In this document: positions 52,365-60,379 of the stretch, piece by piece | Position numbering within the stretch: position 1 is the stretch's first letter | Layout: each line of letters opens with the position of its first letter | Source: Bacteroides eggerthii | Lineage (GTDB): Bacteria; Bacteroidota; Bacteroidia; Bacteroidales; Bacteroidaceae | Assembly: GCF_025146565.1 (NCBI RefSeq) | Contig: NZ_CP102258.1 | Coordinates: 930,001 to 994,000 of the forward strand | DNA length: 64,000 nt | Direction: 5' to 3' | Translations under genes and position numbers: made by a program | Notes under the pieces: model-generated | Databases searched by the model: none | Told to the model about the DNA's origin: nothing | Seen by the model: only the letters and a program-made list of their open reading frames with translations

Positions 52365-53732
52365 CTATTTAAGGAAGCCCAATTCGTTGATGAAAATGAG
52401 TGCGATACCTATTGGAGCAATAAATTTAAGAATAAAGATTAGCAATTTGTAGATATGTATATTCAGAGTGCCGTTGTTGCTGACTTCTTCCCAAACAATC
52501 TTTTTGTCCAAATACCAACCGGTAAAGATTGAGATGAAGAGCCCACCCAAAGGTAACATGATTTTAGCAGTGAGGAAGTCGAACAAATCGAATAAGTTAA
52601 GACCGAAAATTGTGTAATTCTTTCCTACGCCTAGCGACAGTGAACATAATACTCCCAGTATGATACAGCCGGCTGTAACTAACCGGGCTGCTTTCTTTCG
52701 TGTAAACTTGAATTCTTCGTGCAGATAGGCCGTTACCACCTCATGTAAAGAGATTGTGGAGGTTAATGCTGCGAGTGCCAGCAGAATATAGAACATGAGC
52801 GACAAGGCAATAGCCAGCCAGGGTATATCACCGAATGCCTGCTGAAAGACATTGGGCAGGGTGATGAATAGCAAGCTCGGTCCTGCATCCGGCTGAATAC
52901 CGACGGAGAATGCAGCAGGGAAGATGATAAATCCTGCAAGTATGGCAACCAGCGTATCGATACCTGCCACATTGAATGCCGTTTTAGGTAGGTTGGTGTC
53001 GTTTCTGAAATAAGAAGCATATGTACAGAGACATCCCATACCAAGGCTGAGTGAAAAGAATGCTTGTCCCATTGCCCCTAAAAACACGTTGCCGTCCACT
53101 TTACTGAAGTCCGGTTTCAGTAGAAATTCGATGCCTGCTCCTGCGCCGGGTAATGATATGGAACAGATGGCGAGTACTATTAGTAGGATAAATAGCATGG
53201 GCATCATTATCTTGGCTGACTTTTCAATGCCTTTTTCCACTCCTTTCACGATGATGAAGTGTGTTGCTAACAAGAACATTATCAGCCAGATAATAGGGCG
53301 CCATGGATTGCTGACAAACCCGTTGAAAGAAGAAATAAACTCCGCGGCGGATTTACCGGCAAAACTATTGGTTGCGGCTTCTCCTATGAATTCTAAAGTC
53401 CAGCCGGCCACTACCGAATAATAGCCTAAAATGAGAAAACCTGCTAATACGCCCATTCGTCCTACCCAACGCCATTGGGTGCCCGGCGCCAGTTTGTGGT
53501 AGGCTCCGGCTGTGTTGGCACGCGAATGGCGTCCGATAAGAAATTCAGCTATCATGATAGGTATGCCCAAGATAAGTACGCAAACCAGATATATCAGTAT
53601 GAAAGCTGCGCCACCATGATTACCTGTCTCGAAGGGGAATCTCCAGATATTTCCCAAACCAACTGCAGAACCGGCTGAGGCAAGTATGACACCTAGTTTA
53701 CTCCCAAAGTTAGCTCTTTCATTTCTTGTCAT
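52365..53732 (-). CDS. Neurotransmitter:sodium symporter (NSS) family transporter
   Basis: This is an inner-membrane LeuT-type symporter of 455 residues with about 12 spans, coupling amino acid or amine uptake to sodium. The first-span signature GVILASAGSAVGLGNIWRFPFETGNHGGAAFILIYLVC is complete and includes the residues that hold Na1/Na2 in LeuT. FFSLSLGMGCLCTYASYFRND is the span 6 region, and ALAALTSTISLHEVVTAYL matches span 8. The substrate is not readable; bacterial members carry tryptophan, tyrosine, methionine or leucine. It has its own TATATTTG box at 53782-53789, back to back with the vanZ promoter. Confidence 0.93.
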   Translation of the reverse strand: MTRNERANFGSKLGVILASAGSAVGLGNIWRFPFETGNHGGAAFILIYLVCVLILGIPIMIAEFLIGRHSRANTAGAYHKLAPGTQWRWVGRMGVLAGFLILGYYSVVAGWTLEFIGEAATNSFAGKSAAEFISSFNGFVSNPWRPIIWLIMFLLATHFIIVKGVEKGIEKSAKIMMPMLFILLIVLAICSISLPGAGAGIEFLLKPDFSKVDGNVFLGAMGQAFFSLSLGMGCLCTYASYFRNDTNLPKTAFNVAGIDTLVAILAGFIIFPAAFSVGIQPDAGPSLLFITLPNVFQQAFGDIPWLAIALSLMFYILLALAALTSTISLHEVVTAYLHEEFKFTRKKAARLVTAGCIILGVLCSLSLGVGKNYTIFGLNLFDLFDFLTAKIMLPLGGLFISIFTGWYLDKKIVWEEVSNNGTLNIHIYKLLIFILKFIAPIGIALIFINELGFLK

Positions 53733-53781
53733 AAAACGTGGATTTTTCTTACAATTCGTTATTAATACCGATTAAAATATG

Positions 53782-53789
53782 CAAATATA
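53782..53789 (-). promoter_or_regulatory. TAnnTTTG promoter box for the NSS symporter gene
   Basis: TATATTTG on the minus strand, 50 bp upstream of the ATG at 53732. Confidence 0.6.
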
Positions 53790-53801
53790 GAAAATGTTCC
53801 A

Positions 53802-53809
53802 TACTTTTG
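53802..53809 (+). promoter_or_regulatory. TAnnTTTG promoter box for the VanZ-family gene
   Basis: TACTTTTG, 27 bp upstream of the ATG at 53836. It is only 12 bp from the divergent symporter box, so the two promoters may compete. Confidence 0.6.
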
Positions 53810-53835
53810 TACACAGATTGTTCATAATTTGAGAT

Positions 53836-54222
53836 ATGCTATATTATATTAAGAAATATCCGGTATCGCTCGCAGTAATACTTACTGTCATTTATCTGTC
53901 ATTTTTCAAACCGCCTACGACTGAGCTGGGCACTATTCCGAATCTTGACAAGGTGGTGCATATTTGCATGTATTTCGGTATGTCCGGGATGTTGTGGTTG
54001 GAGTTCCTGCGGGCACACCGAAAGGATCATACTCCTATATGGCATGCTTGGGTGGGCGCATTTATCTGTCCGGTGCTGTTTAGCGGAATAGTGGAATTGT
54101 TGCAGGAGTATTGCACTACTTATCGTGGCGGTGATTGGCTGGACTTTGCAGCCAATACCACCGGAGCTGTTCTGGCATCATTGGCAGCTTGTCTGGTTTT
54201 GAAGCCGCGAATGAAACGATGA
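53836..54222 (+). CDS. VanZ-like membrane protein
   Basis: This is a small inner-membrane protein of 128 residues with four predicted spans. The VanZ pattern is visible: PNLDKVVHICMYFGMSGMLWLEF has the conserved D-K-xx-H segment in the second span, and GIVELLQEYCTTYRGGDWLDFAANTTGAVLASLAACLV has the E-x-x-Q and RxxDxxD-like DWLDFAANTTG motif. VanZ confers low-level teicoplanin resistance in enterococci, but chromosomal relatives are widespread and mostly uncharacterised. No other glycopeptide-resistance gene is near, so a resistance role is not implied. It converges on murF with an 8-bp gap and has its own promoter. Confidence 0.88.
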   Translation: MLYYIKKYPVSLAVILTVIYLSFFKPPTTELGTIPNLDKVVHICMYFGMSGMLWLEFLRAHRKDHTPIWHAWVGAFICPVLFSGIVELLQEYCTTYRGGDWLDFAANTTGAVLASLAACLVLKPRMKR

Positions 54223-54230
54223 CCTGCGGG

Positions 54231-55529
54231 CTAAAGATAATCGACTACGGTATTCAGCTTTATTCCGTTTGAACCTTTAATCAGAATTGTTTTTCCACAA
54301 GGCTTATTCTTTTGGAGCTCGGTTATCAAAGCCGGGGCATCGGGATAGGTGGGATAGTTGTGGCGGGTTGCCGCAAATAATTCGCCTACCAACGCCACAT
54401 CTTTAAAGTCGCACTTTTCCAGATAGTCCACTATCTTTTGATGTTCTTCGGGACTGTCTTTGCCTAATTCGCGCATATCTCCCAATATCAGCATCTTTTG
54501 TCCGGCCTGCATATTGTGAAAATTACTGATGGATGCCAGCATGCTTGTAGGGTTAGCATTATAGGCATCGATAATCAGGGTGTTGTCTGCGGTCTTTTTT
54601 AGTTGCGAACGGTTGTTCCGGGGTTCATACTCATTGAGAGCTTGGTCTATTTTTTCCGGTTCCACTCCAAAGAAACATCCGATAGTAACGGCGGCAAGTG
54701 CATTGGATAAGTTATATTCGCCAATCAGCCGGGTGTGCACTTCATGGAGGCTGCCTTCTTTTCCGGATTTCCACTCAAAAATAAGGTAGGGAGAATTACC
54801 GGTGACGTGTCCGTTGACGTACAAGCCATCTTGCTCTCCGTAGCTTATCGGATTCAGTCCCCAAGCTAATTTTGTGAGGTAAGGATTGTCCTGATGAATA
54901 AAGATTGTGGAGTCACCTTTTTGACGCAGGTAATCGTATAACTCGCCTTTAGTACGGATGACACCTTCAAAAGAACCGAACCCCTCTAAATGTCCTTTTC
55001 CTACGTTGGTGATAATCCCATAGTCGGGTTCGGCTATTTCTACCAGTTCCTTGATGTCTCCGGGGTGGCTGGCTCCCATTTCTACAATTCCGAGGTCATG
55101 TTCTGCTTGCAGGCGGAGGAGGGTGAGTGGCACACCTATCGGATTATTCAGATTTCCTTGCGTGTACAGTATGTTATATTTCCGGGACAATACGGCGGAT
55201 ATAAGCTCTTTGGTAGTTGTCTTGCCGTTGGTTCCTGTAATGCCAATGATACGCGTACCCAGCCGGCGGCGGTGATAATTGGCCAACTGTTGCAGGGTGC
55301 GCAGGCTATTATCCACTAATATATAATGTGTATCTCCGGCAGGAACATAGTCGGCTTCATCTACAATTGCGTAGGCGCTTCCGGCTTCCAGCGCTTTGGC
55401 TGCAAAGGCGTTACCATTGAAGTTGTCGCCTTTTAAAGCAATGAATAATGAGCCTTTGGGGCAGTTACGGCTATCGGTAGTGACACCGGTGCAACCGAGA
55501 AATATCTGATAAAGAGCAGTAATATCCAT
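54231..55529 (-). CDS. murF: UDP-N-acetylmuramoyl-tripeptide--D-alanyl-D-alanine ligase
   Basis: MurF adds D-Ala-D-Ala to UDP-MurNAc-tripeptide, the last cytoplasmic step of the precursor pentapeptide. The 432-residue protein has the three Mur-ligase domains: an N-terminal UDP-binding domain (VTTDSRNCPKGSLFIALKGDNFNGNAF), the central ATPase (IGITGTNGKTTTKELI, then LTLLRLQAEHDLGIVEMGASHPGDI and ITNVGKGHLEGFGS) and a C-terminal Rossmann domain (LIIDAYNANPTSMLASI, KMLILGDMRELG). DAYNANP is the MurF-specific signature. It stands apart from the dcw cluster and has a TATCTTTG box at 55552-55559, back to back with the folP promoter. Confidence 0.96.
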   Translation of the reverse strand: MDITALYQIFLGCTGVTTDSRNCPKGSLFIALKGDNFNGNAFAAKALEAGSAYAIVDEADYVPAGDTHYILVDNSLRTLQQLANYHRRRLGTRIIGITGTNGKTTTKELISAVLSRKYNILYTQGNLNNPIGVPLTLLRLQAEHDLGIVEMGASHPGDIKELVEIAEPDYGIITNVGKGHLEGFGSFEGVIRTKGELYDYLRQKGDSTIFIHQDNPYLTKLAWGLNPISYGEQDGLYVNGHVTGNSPYLIFEWKSGKEGSLHEVHTRLIGEYNLSNALAAVTIGCFFGVEPEKIDQALNEYEPRNNRSQLKKTADNTLIIDAYNANPTSMLASISNFHNMQAGQKMLILGDMRELGKDSPEEHQKIVDYLEKCDFKDVALVGELFAATRHNYPTYPDAPALITELQKNKPCGKTILIKGSNGIKLNTVVDYL

Positions 55530-55551
55530 AATTCCTTTTTCTTTTTATAAG

Positions 55552-55559
55552 CAAAGATA
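55552..55559 (-). promoter_or_regulatory. TAnnTTTG promoter box for murF
   Basis: TATCTTTG on the minus strand, 23 bp upstream of the ATG at 55529. Confidence 0.65.
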
Positions 55560-55602
55560 CTTTATTTTTGAGACTTGATGCACCAACAAAGGCTTTTTTG
55601 TT

Positions 55603-55610
55603 TACATTTG
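55603..55610 (+). promoter_or_regulatory. TAnnTTTG promoter box for folP-cdaA
   Basis: TACATTTG, 28 bp upstream of the ATG at 55638. Its place excludes the upstream ATG at 55575 as the main start. Confidence 0.65.
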
Positions 55611-55637
55611 CAGCTATATAGTAAAAAAGAACTGTCT

Positions 55638-56510
55638 ATGAAAACTTTGCAGTCTGAATATATAAATGTCAACGGTTCCTTGTTAGACCTTTCTTCCCCC
55701 TGCGTCATGGGGATTCTCAATGTTACTCCCGATTCTTTTTATGCCGGTAGCCGTATGCAGACGGAAGTCGACATAGCGCATCGTGTGGAACAGATTGTTG
55801 CCGAAGGAGCGCGTATTATTGATGTCGGTGCCTACTCTTCGCGCCCAAACGCTGAGAATGTATCTCCCGGGGAGGAAATGGAACGTTTACGCATGGGGTT
55901 GGGCATCCTGAGGAAAGTGCAGCCTGATGCGGTTGTTTCAGTAGATACTTTCAGGGCGGATGTGGCGAAAATGTGTGTCGAGGAGTATGGTGTGGCAATT
56001 ATCAACGATATTGCCGCGGGAGAAATGGATGAGAATATGTTCCGTACGGTTGCTGCGTTGAATGTTCCTTATATAATGATGCATATGCAGGGTACACCGC
56101 AGGATATGCAGCAACACCCTCATTATGATAATCTGCTGAAAGAGGTGTTCATGTATTTTTCCCATAAAGTGCAGCAGTTGCGCGATTTAGGCGTGAAAGA
56201 TATTATTCTGGATCCGGGTTTTGGCTTTGGCAAGACGGTGGAGCATAACTATGAGTTGCTGGCTCATTTGGAGGAGTTCCGTATTTTTGAACTTCCTTTG
56301 CTAGTAGGCGTTTCCCGTAAATCAATGATTTACCGCTTATTGGGTACCACCGCTCAAGAGGCGTTGAACGGTACAACCGTACTGGATACCATCTGCCTGT
56401 TGAAGGGGGCTGATATACTTCGCGTACACGATGTGCGCGAAGCAGTGGAAACGGTGAAAATTGTGGAAGCAATGAAAGCCGGGTGCTCTGCGTTAATCAC
56501 TAATCATTAA
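55638..56510 (+). CDS. folP: Dihydropteroate synthase
   Basis: FolP condenses p-aminobenzoate with dihydropterin pyrophosphate in folate synthesis and is the sulfonamide target. The ATG at 55638 (MKTLQSEYINVNGSLLDLSS) is chosen because the longer frame from 55575 would contain the promoter box; it gives 290 residues, normal for the family. The TIM-barrel signatures are CVMGILNVTPDSFYAGSRM, GARIIDVGAYSSRPNAENV, VSVDTFRADVA, INDIAAGEMDENM, IMMHMQGTPQDMQ, DIILDPGFGFGKTVEHNYELL and GVSRKSMIYRLLG. The cdaA gene begins 19 bp after the stop, so the two form an operon, a pairing that I recall as common in Bacteroidetes. Confidence 0.96.
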   Translation: MKTLQSEYINVNGSLLDLSSPCVMGILNVTPDSFYAGSRMQTEVDIAHRVEQIVAEGARIIDVGAYSSRPNAENVSPGEEMERLRMGLGILRKVQPDAVVSVDTFRADVAKMCVEEYGVAIINDIAAGEMDENMFRTVAALNVPYIMMHMQGTPQDMQQHPHYDNLLKEVFMYFSHKVQQLRDLGVKDIILDPGFGFGKTVEHNYELLAHLEEFRIFELPLLVGVSRKSMIYRLLGTTAQEALNGTTVLDTICLLKGADILRVHDVREAVETVKIVEAMKAGCSALITNH

Positions 56511-56529
56511 CCATTAATCACTGACGACT

Positions 56530-57294
56530 GTGTTTTTTGAATTTGGCATAAAAGATTTTATAGACATTCTGCTGGTAGCTTTCCTGCTTTATTATACGTA
56601 CAAACTGATGAAAGCGTCCGGTTCTATCAACGTGTTTACGGGCATCTTGGTGTTCATTTTGATTTGGCTGGTGGTTTCTCAAGTGCTGGAGATGAAGCTT
56701 CTGGGGTCTATCTTCGACAAACTGGTCAGCGTGGGGGTGCTGGCACTTATTATTCTGTTTCAAGACGAGATACGCCGCTTCCTGCTTACACTCGGTTCGC
56801 ATCAGCATGCCAGCGCTCTGGTGCGTTTCTTTACGGGGAATAAGAAAGAGAGTATGGAGCATGATGAAATTATGCCGGTTGTCATGGCATGCATCAGTAT
56901 GGGCAAACAGAAAGTCGGTGCGCTGATTGTCATTGAACATAATATGCCGTTGGACGATGTTGTGCGTACGGGAGAGGTGATCAATGCCGATATAAACCAG
57001 CGTCTGATAGAGAATATTTTCTTCAAGAACAGTCCGCTGCATGACGGGGCAATGGTCATCAGCAAGAAACGTATCAAGGCAGCAGGATGTATCTTGCCTG
57101 TGTCGCATAATTTGGATATTCCGAAGGAGCTGGGTCTGCGTCATCGCGCGGCTATGGGTATATCTCAGGTCTCGGATGCTCACGCTGTCATTGTGTCGGA
57201 GGAGACGGGATCCATTTCCGTAGCCTATAAAGGACAGTTCTATTTGCGTTTGAGCGCCGAGGAGCTGGAGCGTCTTTTGACAAAAGAAATTTAA
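56530..57294 (+). CDS. cdaA: Diadenylate cyclase CdaA (c-di-AMP synthase)
   Basis: This is a membrane-bound enzyme that joins two ATP into c-di-AMP, a second messenger for potassium, turgor and cell-wall control. The 254-residue protein starts with GTG (MFFEFGIKDFIDILLVA) and has three N-terminal spans, in about residues 8-75. The DAC domain carries both catalytic motifs: DGA in NSPLHDGAMVI (Asp172) and RHR in GLRHRAAMG (Arg204 to Arg206). TDIHAVIVSEETGSISVA-like sequence (DAHAVIVSEETGSI) closes the core. No in-frame ATG would preserve the first span, so GTG is preferred. It follows folP closely. No cdaR gene is adjacent here. Confidence 0.94.
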   Translation: MFFEFGIKDFIDILLVAFLLYYTYKLMKASGSINVFTGILVFILIWLVVSQVLEMKLLGSIFDKLVSVGVLALIILFQDEIRRFLLTLGSHQHASALVRFFTGNKKESMEHDEIMPVVMACISMGKQKVGALIVIEHNMPLDDVVRTGEVINADINQRLIENIFFKNSPLHDGAMVISKKRIKAAGCILPVSHNLDIPKELGLRHRAAMGISQVSDAHAVIVSEETGSISVAYKGQFYLRLSAEELERLLTKEI

Positions 57295-57358
57295 ATGAAA
57301 TAAAGAAATTGGAGCGCTTTGTAATCGCTTGATTATCAGATGCAATAAATATGGGTGT

Positions 57359-57422
57359 ATTCAGTCGTATACTGAATGGCATTCAGTATACGACTGAACC
57401 TATTTAAGTATACGACTGAATA
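57359..57422. repeat. Triple TTCAGT-type repeat with an 18-bp-stem hairpin
   Basis: ATTCAGTCGTATACTGAAT (57359-57377) is followed after a 3-nt GGC loop by its inverted copy ATTCAGTATACGACTGAA (57381-57398). This gives an 18-bp perfect stem. A third, partial copy (AAGTATACGACTGAAT) ends at 57421. The same 18-mer occurs at 16920-16937. The hairpin lies in the 205-bp gap between cdaA and tldD and has no clear U-tract, so it is not an ordinary terminator. The rest of the gap has no promoter box that I recognise. Confidence 0.8.
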
Positions 57423-57499
57423 GGGTTCGATATAGGGCAGATTTCCAATTTCTTTCTAACAGTAAAGAAAAATGATTTATAATCTATAAATTGAATAGA

Positions 57500-59038
57500 A
57501 TGGATAGACGAAACTTTTTACGAACCGGCGGAATGGCTGTTTTAGGCTCATTGGCCATGCCGTCGTTGGCTATGCCGGAGTCTGTACGCGGAGCATTGGG
57601 AGGGACAGACCACAAGTCGGCTGTTGCTGCTGCTATCAATCATTTTGGTGTGACGGAAGCCGATTTGAAAAAGGTAATGGCTGTTGCCCTGGAAAAGGGA
57701 GGCGATTATGCTGACCTTTATTTCGAGCATACTTTTAATAATGATGTGAGCTTAATGGATGGCAAGGTAAACAATTGCGGTTCCAATATTGATTTTGGTA
57801 TGGGAGTGCGTGTCCTTGCGGGAGACCAAAGCGGCTACGCCTATGTAGAAGGCGTTACGTTAGAGGAAATGTTGCGTGCCGCCCGTACTGCCGCCCGTAT
57901 TGCATCTTCGGGTAAGGCCGGCAAGCCCGTAGGCCTGACAGCGAAGACAATAGCCCGGAATCGCTATGCCGTTACGGCTCCCTGGGAAGATGTGAGCGTG
58001 AAAGATAAGATCCCTTATCTGGAAAAGCTGAATGAGAAAATCTTTTCTTTGGATAATCGTGTCCGGAAAGTGCAGGCATATTTGCAAGATAGCACTTCGC
58101 ATGTGTTGTTCTGTAATTCGGAAGGCGTCAGCTATTATGATTATCGTCCGATGGTATCTTTTATGGCTGTTTGTATCATGGAAGAGAACGGTAAAATGGA
58201 AAACGGCTATGCCGGAAGATCCTATCGCAAGGGCTTTGAATTTATGACAGACGATGTTGTGGACGTAATTGCCCGCGAGGTGGTGGACCGGACGGCTATC
58301 TTATTCAAGGCTATCAAGCCTAAAGGTGGCGAAATGCCTGTTGTAATGGGATCGGGCGGTTCGGGCATTTTGTTGCACGAGGCTATCGGACATGCTTTTG
58401 AAGCTGACTTCAACCGTAAGGACATATCCATATTCTCCAGCCAGCTGAACAAGAAAGTATGCAACGAACATATCAATGTAGTAGATGACGGTACGATTCC
58501 TTTCAATCGCGGTTCTGTGAACTTTGACGATGAAGGTGTGGAGGGACAGAAAACTTATATTGTCCGGGAAGGTGTACTTACCAGCTATCTGCACGATCGT
58601 ATCAGCGCCAAGCATTATGGTGTGAATCCTACGGGAAACGGCCGTCGCGATACATTCCGCAATCTGCCTATCCCCCGCATGCGCGCCACGTATATGGAAG
58701 CCGGAAATATGAAGGAAGCGGATATTATTTCGACTGTAAAGAACGGTATTTTCGTAGATACGTTTACGAATGGTCAGGTGCAGATTGGCGCCGGTGACTT
58801 TACTTTCTTCGTGAAGTCCGGTTATTTGATTGAGGATGGTAAACTGACACAACCCATCAAGGATATCAATATCATAGGTAATGGTCCGAAAGCACTGGCA
58901 GACATAACAATGGTGGCCGATAATGACAAGATTGACAACGGAACGTGGACTTGCGGCAAGGACGGGCAGTCCTGCCCGGTGACCTGCGGCATGCCGTCGG
59001 CATTGGTCAGCAAACTGACGGTAGGTGGAGAAAGTTAA
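57500..59038 (+). CDS. tldD: TldD-family metalloprotease with Tat-type signal
   Basis: This is one half of a TldD/TldE-type heterodimeric zinc protease, 512 residues. The ATG at 57500 is chosen over a TTG at 57491. The N-terminus MDRRNFLRTGGMAVLGSLAMP looks like a twin-arginine signal, unusual because E. coli TldD is cytoplasmic. The zinc-binding HEAIGH motif lies at residues 293-298 within GSGGSGILLHEAIGHAFEADFNRK, and GNGRRDTFRNLPIPRMRATYMEAG and VDTFTNGQVQIGAGDFTFFVKSGYLIEDGKLTQPI are strongly conserved family segments. Its partner gene starts 17 bp downstream. In E. coli TldD/E matures microcin B17 and degrades CcdA; the target here is unknown. Confidence 0.92.
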   Translation: MDRRNFLRTGGMAVLGSLAMPSLAMPESVRGALGGTDHKSAVAAAINHFGVTEADLKKVMAVALEKGGDYADLYFEHTFNNDVSLMDGKVNNCGSNIDFGMGVRVLAGDQSGYAYVEGVTLEEMLRAARTAARIASSGKAGKPVGLTAKTIARNRYAVTAPWEDVSVKDKIPYLEKLNEKIFSLDNRVRKVQAYLQDSTSHVLFCNSEGVSYYDYRPMVSFMAVCIMEENGKMENGYAGRSYRKGFEFMTDDVVDVIAREVVDRTAILFKAIKPKGGEMPVVMGSGGSGILLHEAIGHAFEADFNRKDISIFSSQLNKKVCNEHINVVDDGTIPFNRGSVNFDDEGVEGQKTYIVREGVLTSYLHDRISAKHYGVNPTGNGRRDTFRNLPIPRMRATYMEAGNMKEADIISTVKNGIFVDTFTNGQVQIGAGDFTFFVKSGYLIEDGKLTQPIKDINIIGNGPKALADITMVADNDKIDNGTWTCGKDGQSCPVTCGMPSALVSKLTVGGES

Positions 59039-59055
59039 CGTTAAACATAGAAATC

Positions 59056-60375
59056 ATGATTACAGACAATAATAAGAAACTGGCACAGTGGGCAATGGAT
59101 TATGCCCTGAAAAACGGATGCCGGGCAGCCAAGTTGGTGCTGTACTCCAACTCCAACGCCTCATTTGAATTGCGTGACGCCAAAATGGATAAACTGCAGC
59201 AAGCCTCGGAAAGCGGGCTTAGCATCAGTTTGTATGTTGATGGTAAATACGGTTCTTATTCAACCAACCGTTTGGATAAGAAGGAGCTGGAAACGTTCAT
59301 TAAGAATGGTATTGAGTCTACACGTTATCTGGCTGTGGACGAGGCACGTGTGTTGCCTGACGCTTCCCGCTATTATAAAGGAGGTAAGCCTGATTTGCAG
59401 TTGTTCGACAAACAGTTCAACATCATCAATCCGGATGATAAGGTTGCGGTTGCACGAGCCGCTGCCGAAGAGGTTTTAGGTAAGGACAATCGTATCATAT
59501 CCGTAGGCACTTCGTATAGCGATGGTGAAAATGCCTCTTATCGTTTGACAAGTAACGGTTTTGAAGGAGAGTCCGGTTCTACCTGGTTTTCTGTGTCTGT
59601 AGATGTGGCGATGAGGGGAGAAGGAGAGATGCGTCCGTCATCTTATTGGTATGAGTCGGCCCTGTTTTATGACAAACTGGTGAAATCGGGTGTCGGTGTG
59701 AGAGCTTTGGAACGCGTCTTGCAAAAACTCGGACAAAGGAAAGTGGCTTCCGGTAAATATACGATGGTTGTGGACCCCATGAATTCCAGTAATCTGCTTA
59801 GCCCGGTATTGAGCGCATTGTATGGTTCTGCGTTGCAGCAAAAGAACTCTTTCCTATTGGATAAACTGAATACGAAAATAGGTGCGGAGTTGTTGAACCT
59901 TATGGATGAACCTCACTTGATCGGTGCAAGGGGAGCACGCTATTTCGACAGTGAGGGAGTGGCAACAGAACCGCGTTCTGTGTTTGAAAACGGGGTGCTG
60001 AAGACTTACTTTATCGATACCTATAATTCCAAGAAAATGGGAGTGGAGCCTACCGTTAATTCTCCTTCTCTGTTGGTGCTTAAGCCGGGGAGCAAAGACC
60101 TGAACGGTTTGGTTGCCGATGTACAGAAAGGTATTTTGGTCACAGGCTTTAACGGAGGTAACTGCAACAGCAGTTCGGGAGATTTCTCGTATGGCATTGA
60201 GGGATTCTTGATTGAAAACGGCAAGCTGACCCAGCCAATCAGTGAGATGAATGTAACGGGTAATATGATAACGCTTTGGGCTTCCTTGGCGGCTGTGGGC
60301 AATGACGCTCGTATGTCTTCATCCTGGCGTATTCCTTCCTTGGTGTTCGAAGGAGTAGACTTCAGCGGATTGTAA
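59056..60375 (+). CDS. tldE: TldE/PmbA-family protein (non-catalytic protease partner)
   Basis: This is the second subunit of the TldD/TldE pair, 439 residues. The ATG at 59056 (MITDNNKKLAQWAMDYALK) follows the tldD stop by 17 bp; an open frame reaching back to 58945 lies inside tldD and is not used. LYSNSNASFELRDAKMDKLQQASESGLSISLYVDGKYGSYSTN is the N-terminal domain motif. The C-terminal barrel has GILVTGFNGGNCNSSSGDFSYGIEGFLIENGKLTQPISEMNVTGN, which parallels the TldD sequence. The HExxxH zinc motif is absent, as in PmbA. No export signal is seen, in contrast with its Tat-signal-bearing partner. Confidence 0.9.
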   Translation: MITDNNKKLAQWAMDYALKNGCRAAKLVLYSNSNASFELRDAKMDKLQQASESGLSISLYVDGKYGSYSTNRLDKKELETFIKNGIESTRYLAVDEARVLPDASRYYKGGKPDLQLFDKQFNIINPDDKVAVARAAAEEVLGKDNRIISVGTSYSDGENASYRLTSNGFEGESGSTWFSVSVDVAMRGEGEMRPSSYWYESALFYDKLVKSGVGVRALERVLQKLGQRKVASGKYTMVVDPMNSSNLLSPVLSALYGSALQQKNSFLLDKLNTKIGAELLNLMDEPHLIGARGARYFDSEGVATEPRSVFENGVLKTYFIDTYNSKKMGVEPTVNSPSLLVLKPGSKDLNGLVADVQKGILVTGFNGGNCNSSSGDFSYGIEGFLIENGKLTQPISEMNVTGNMITLWASLAAVGNDARMSSSWRIPSLVFEGVDFSGL

Positions 60376-60379
60376 CCTG

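Noticed and set aside
53836..54222. Glycopeptide-resistance cluster around vanZ
   Set aside because: Only a VanZ-family membrane protein is present, with no vanH, vanA or vanX neighbours; VanZ relatives are common in housekeeping settings.
57359..57422. Possible CRISPR fragment
   Set aside because: There are only three imperfect copies, in mixed orientation and with 3-6 bp spacing; no equal spacers and no cas genes.
58945..59055. Upstream start for tldE inside tldD
   Set aside because: This stretch is out of frame within the conserved tldD C-terminus; the ATG at 59056 follows the tldD stop properly.
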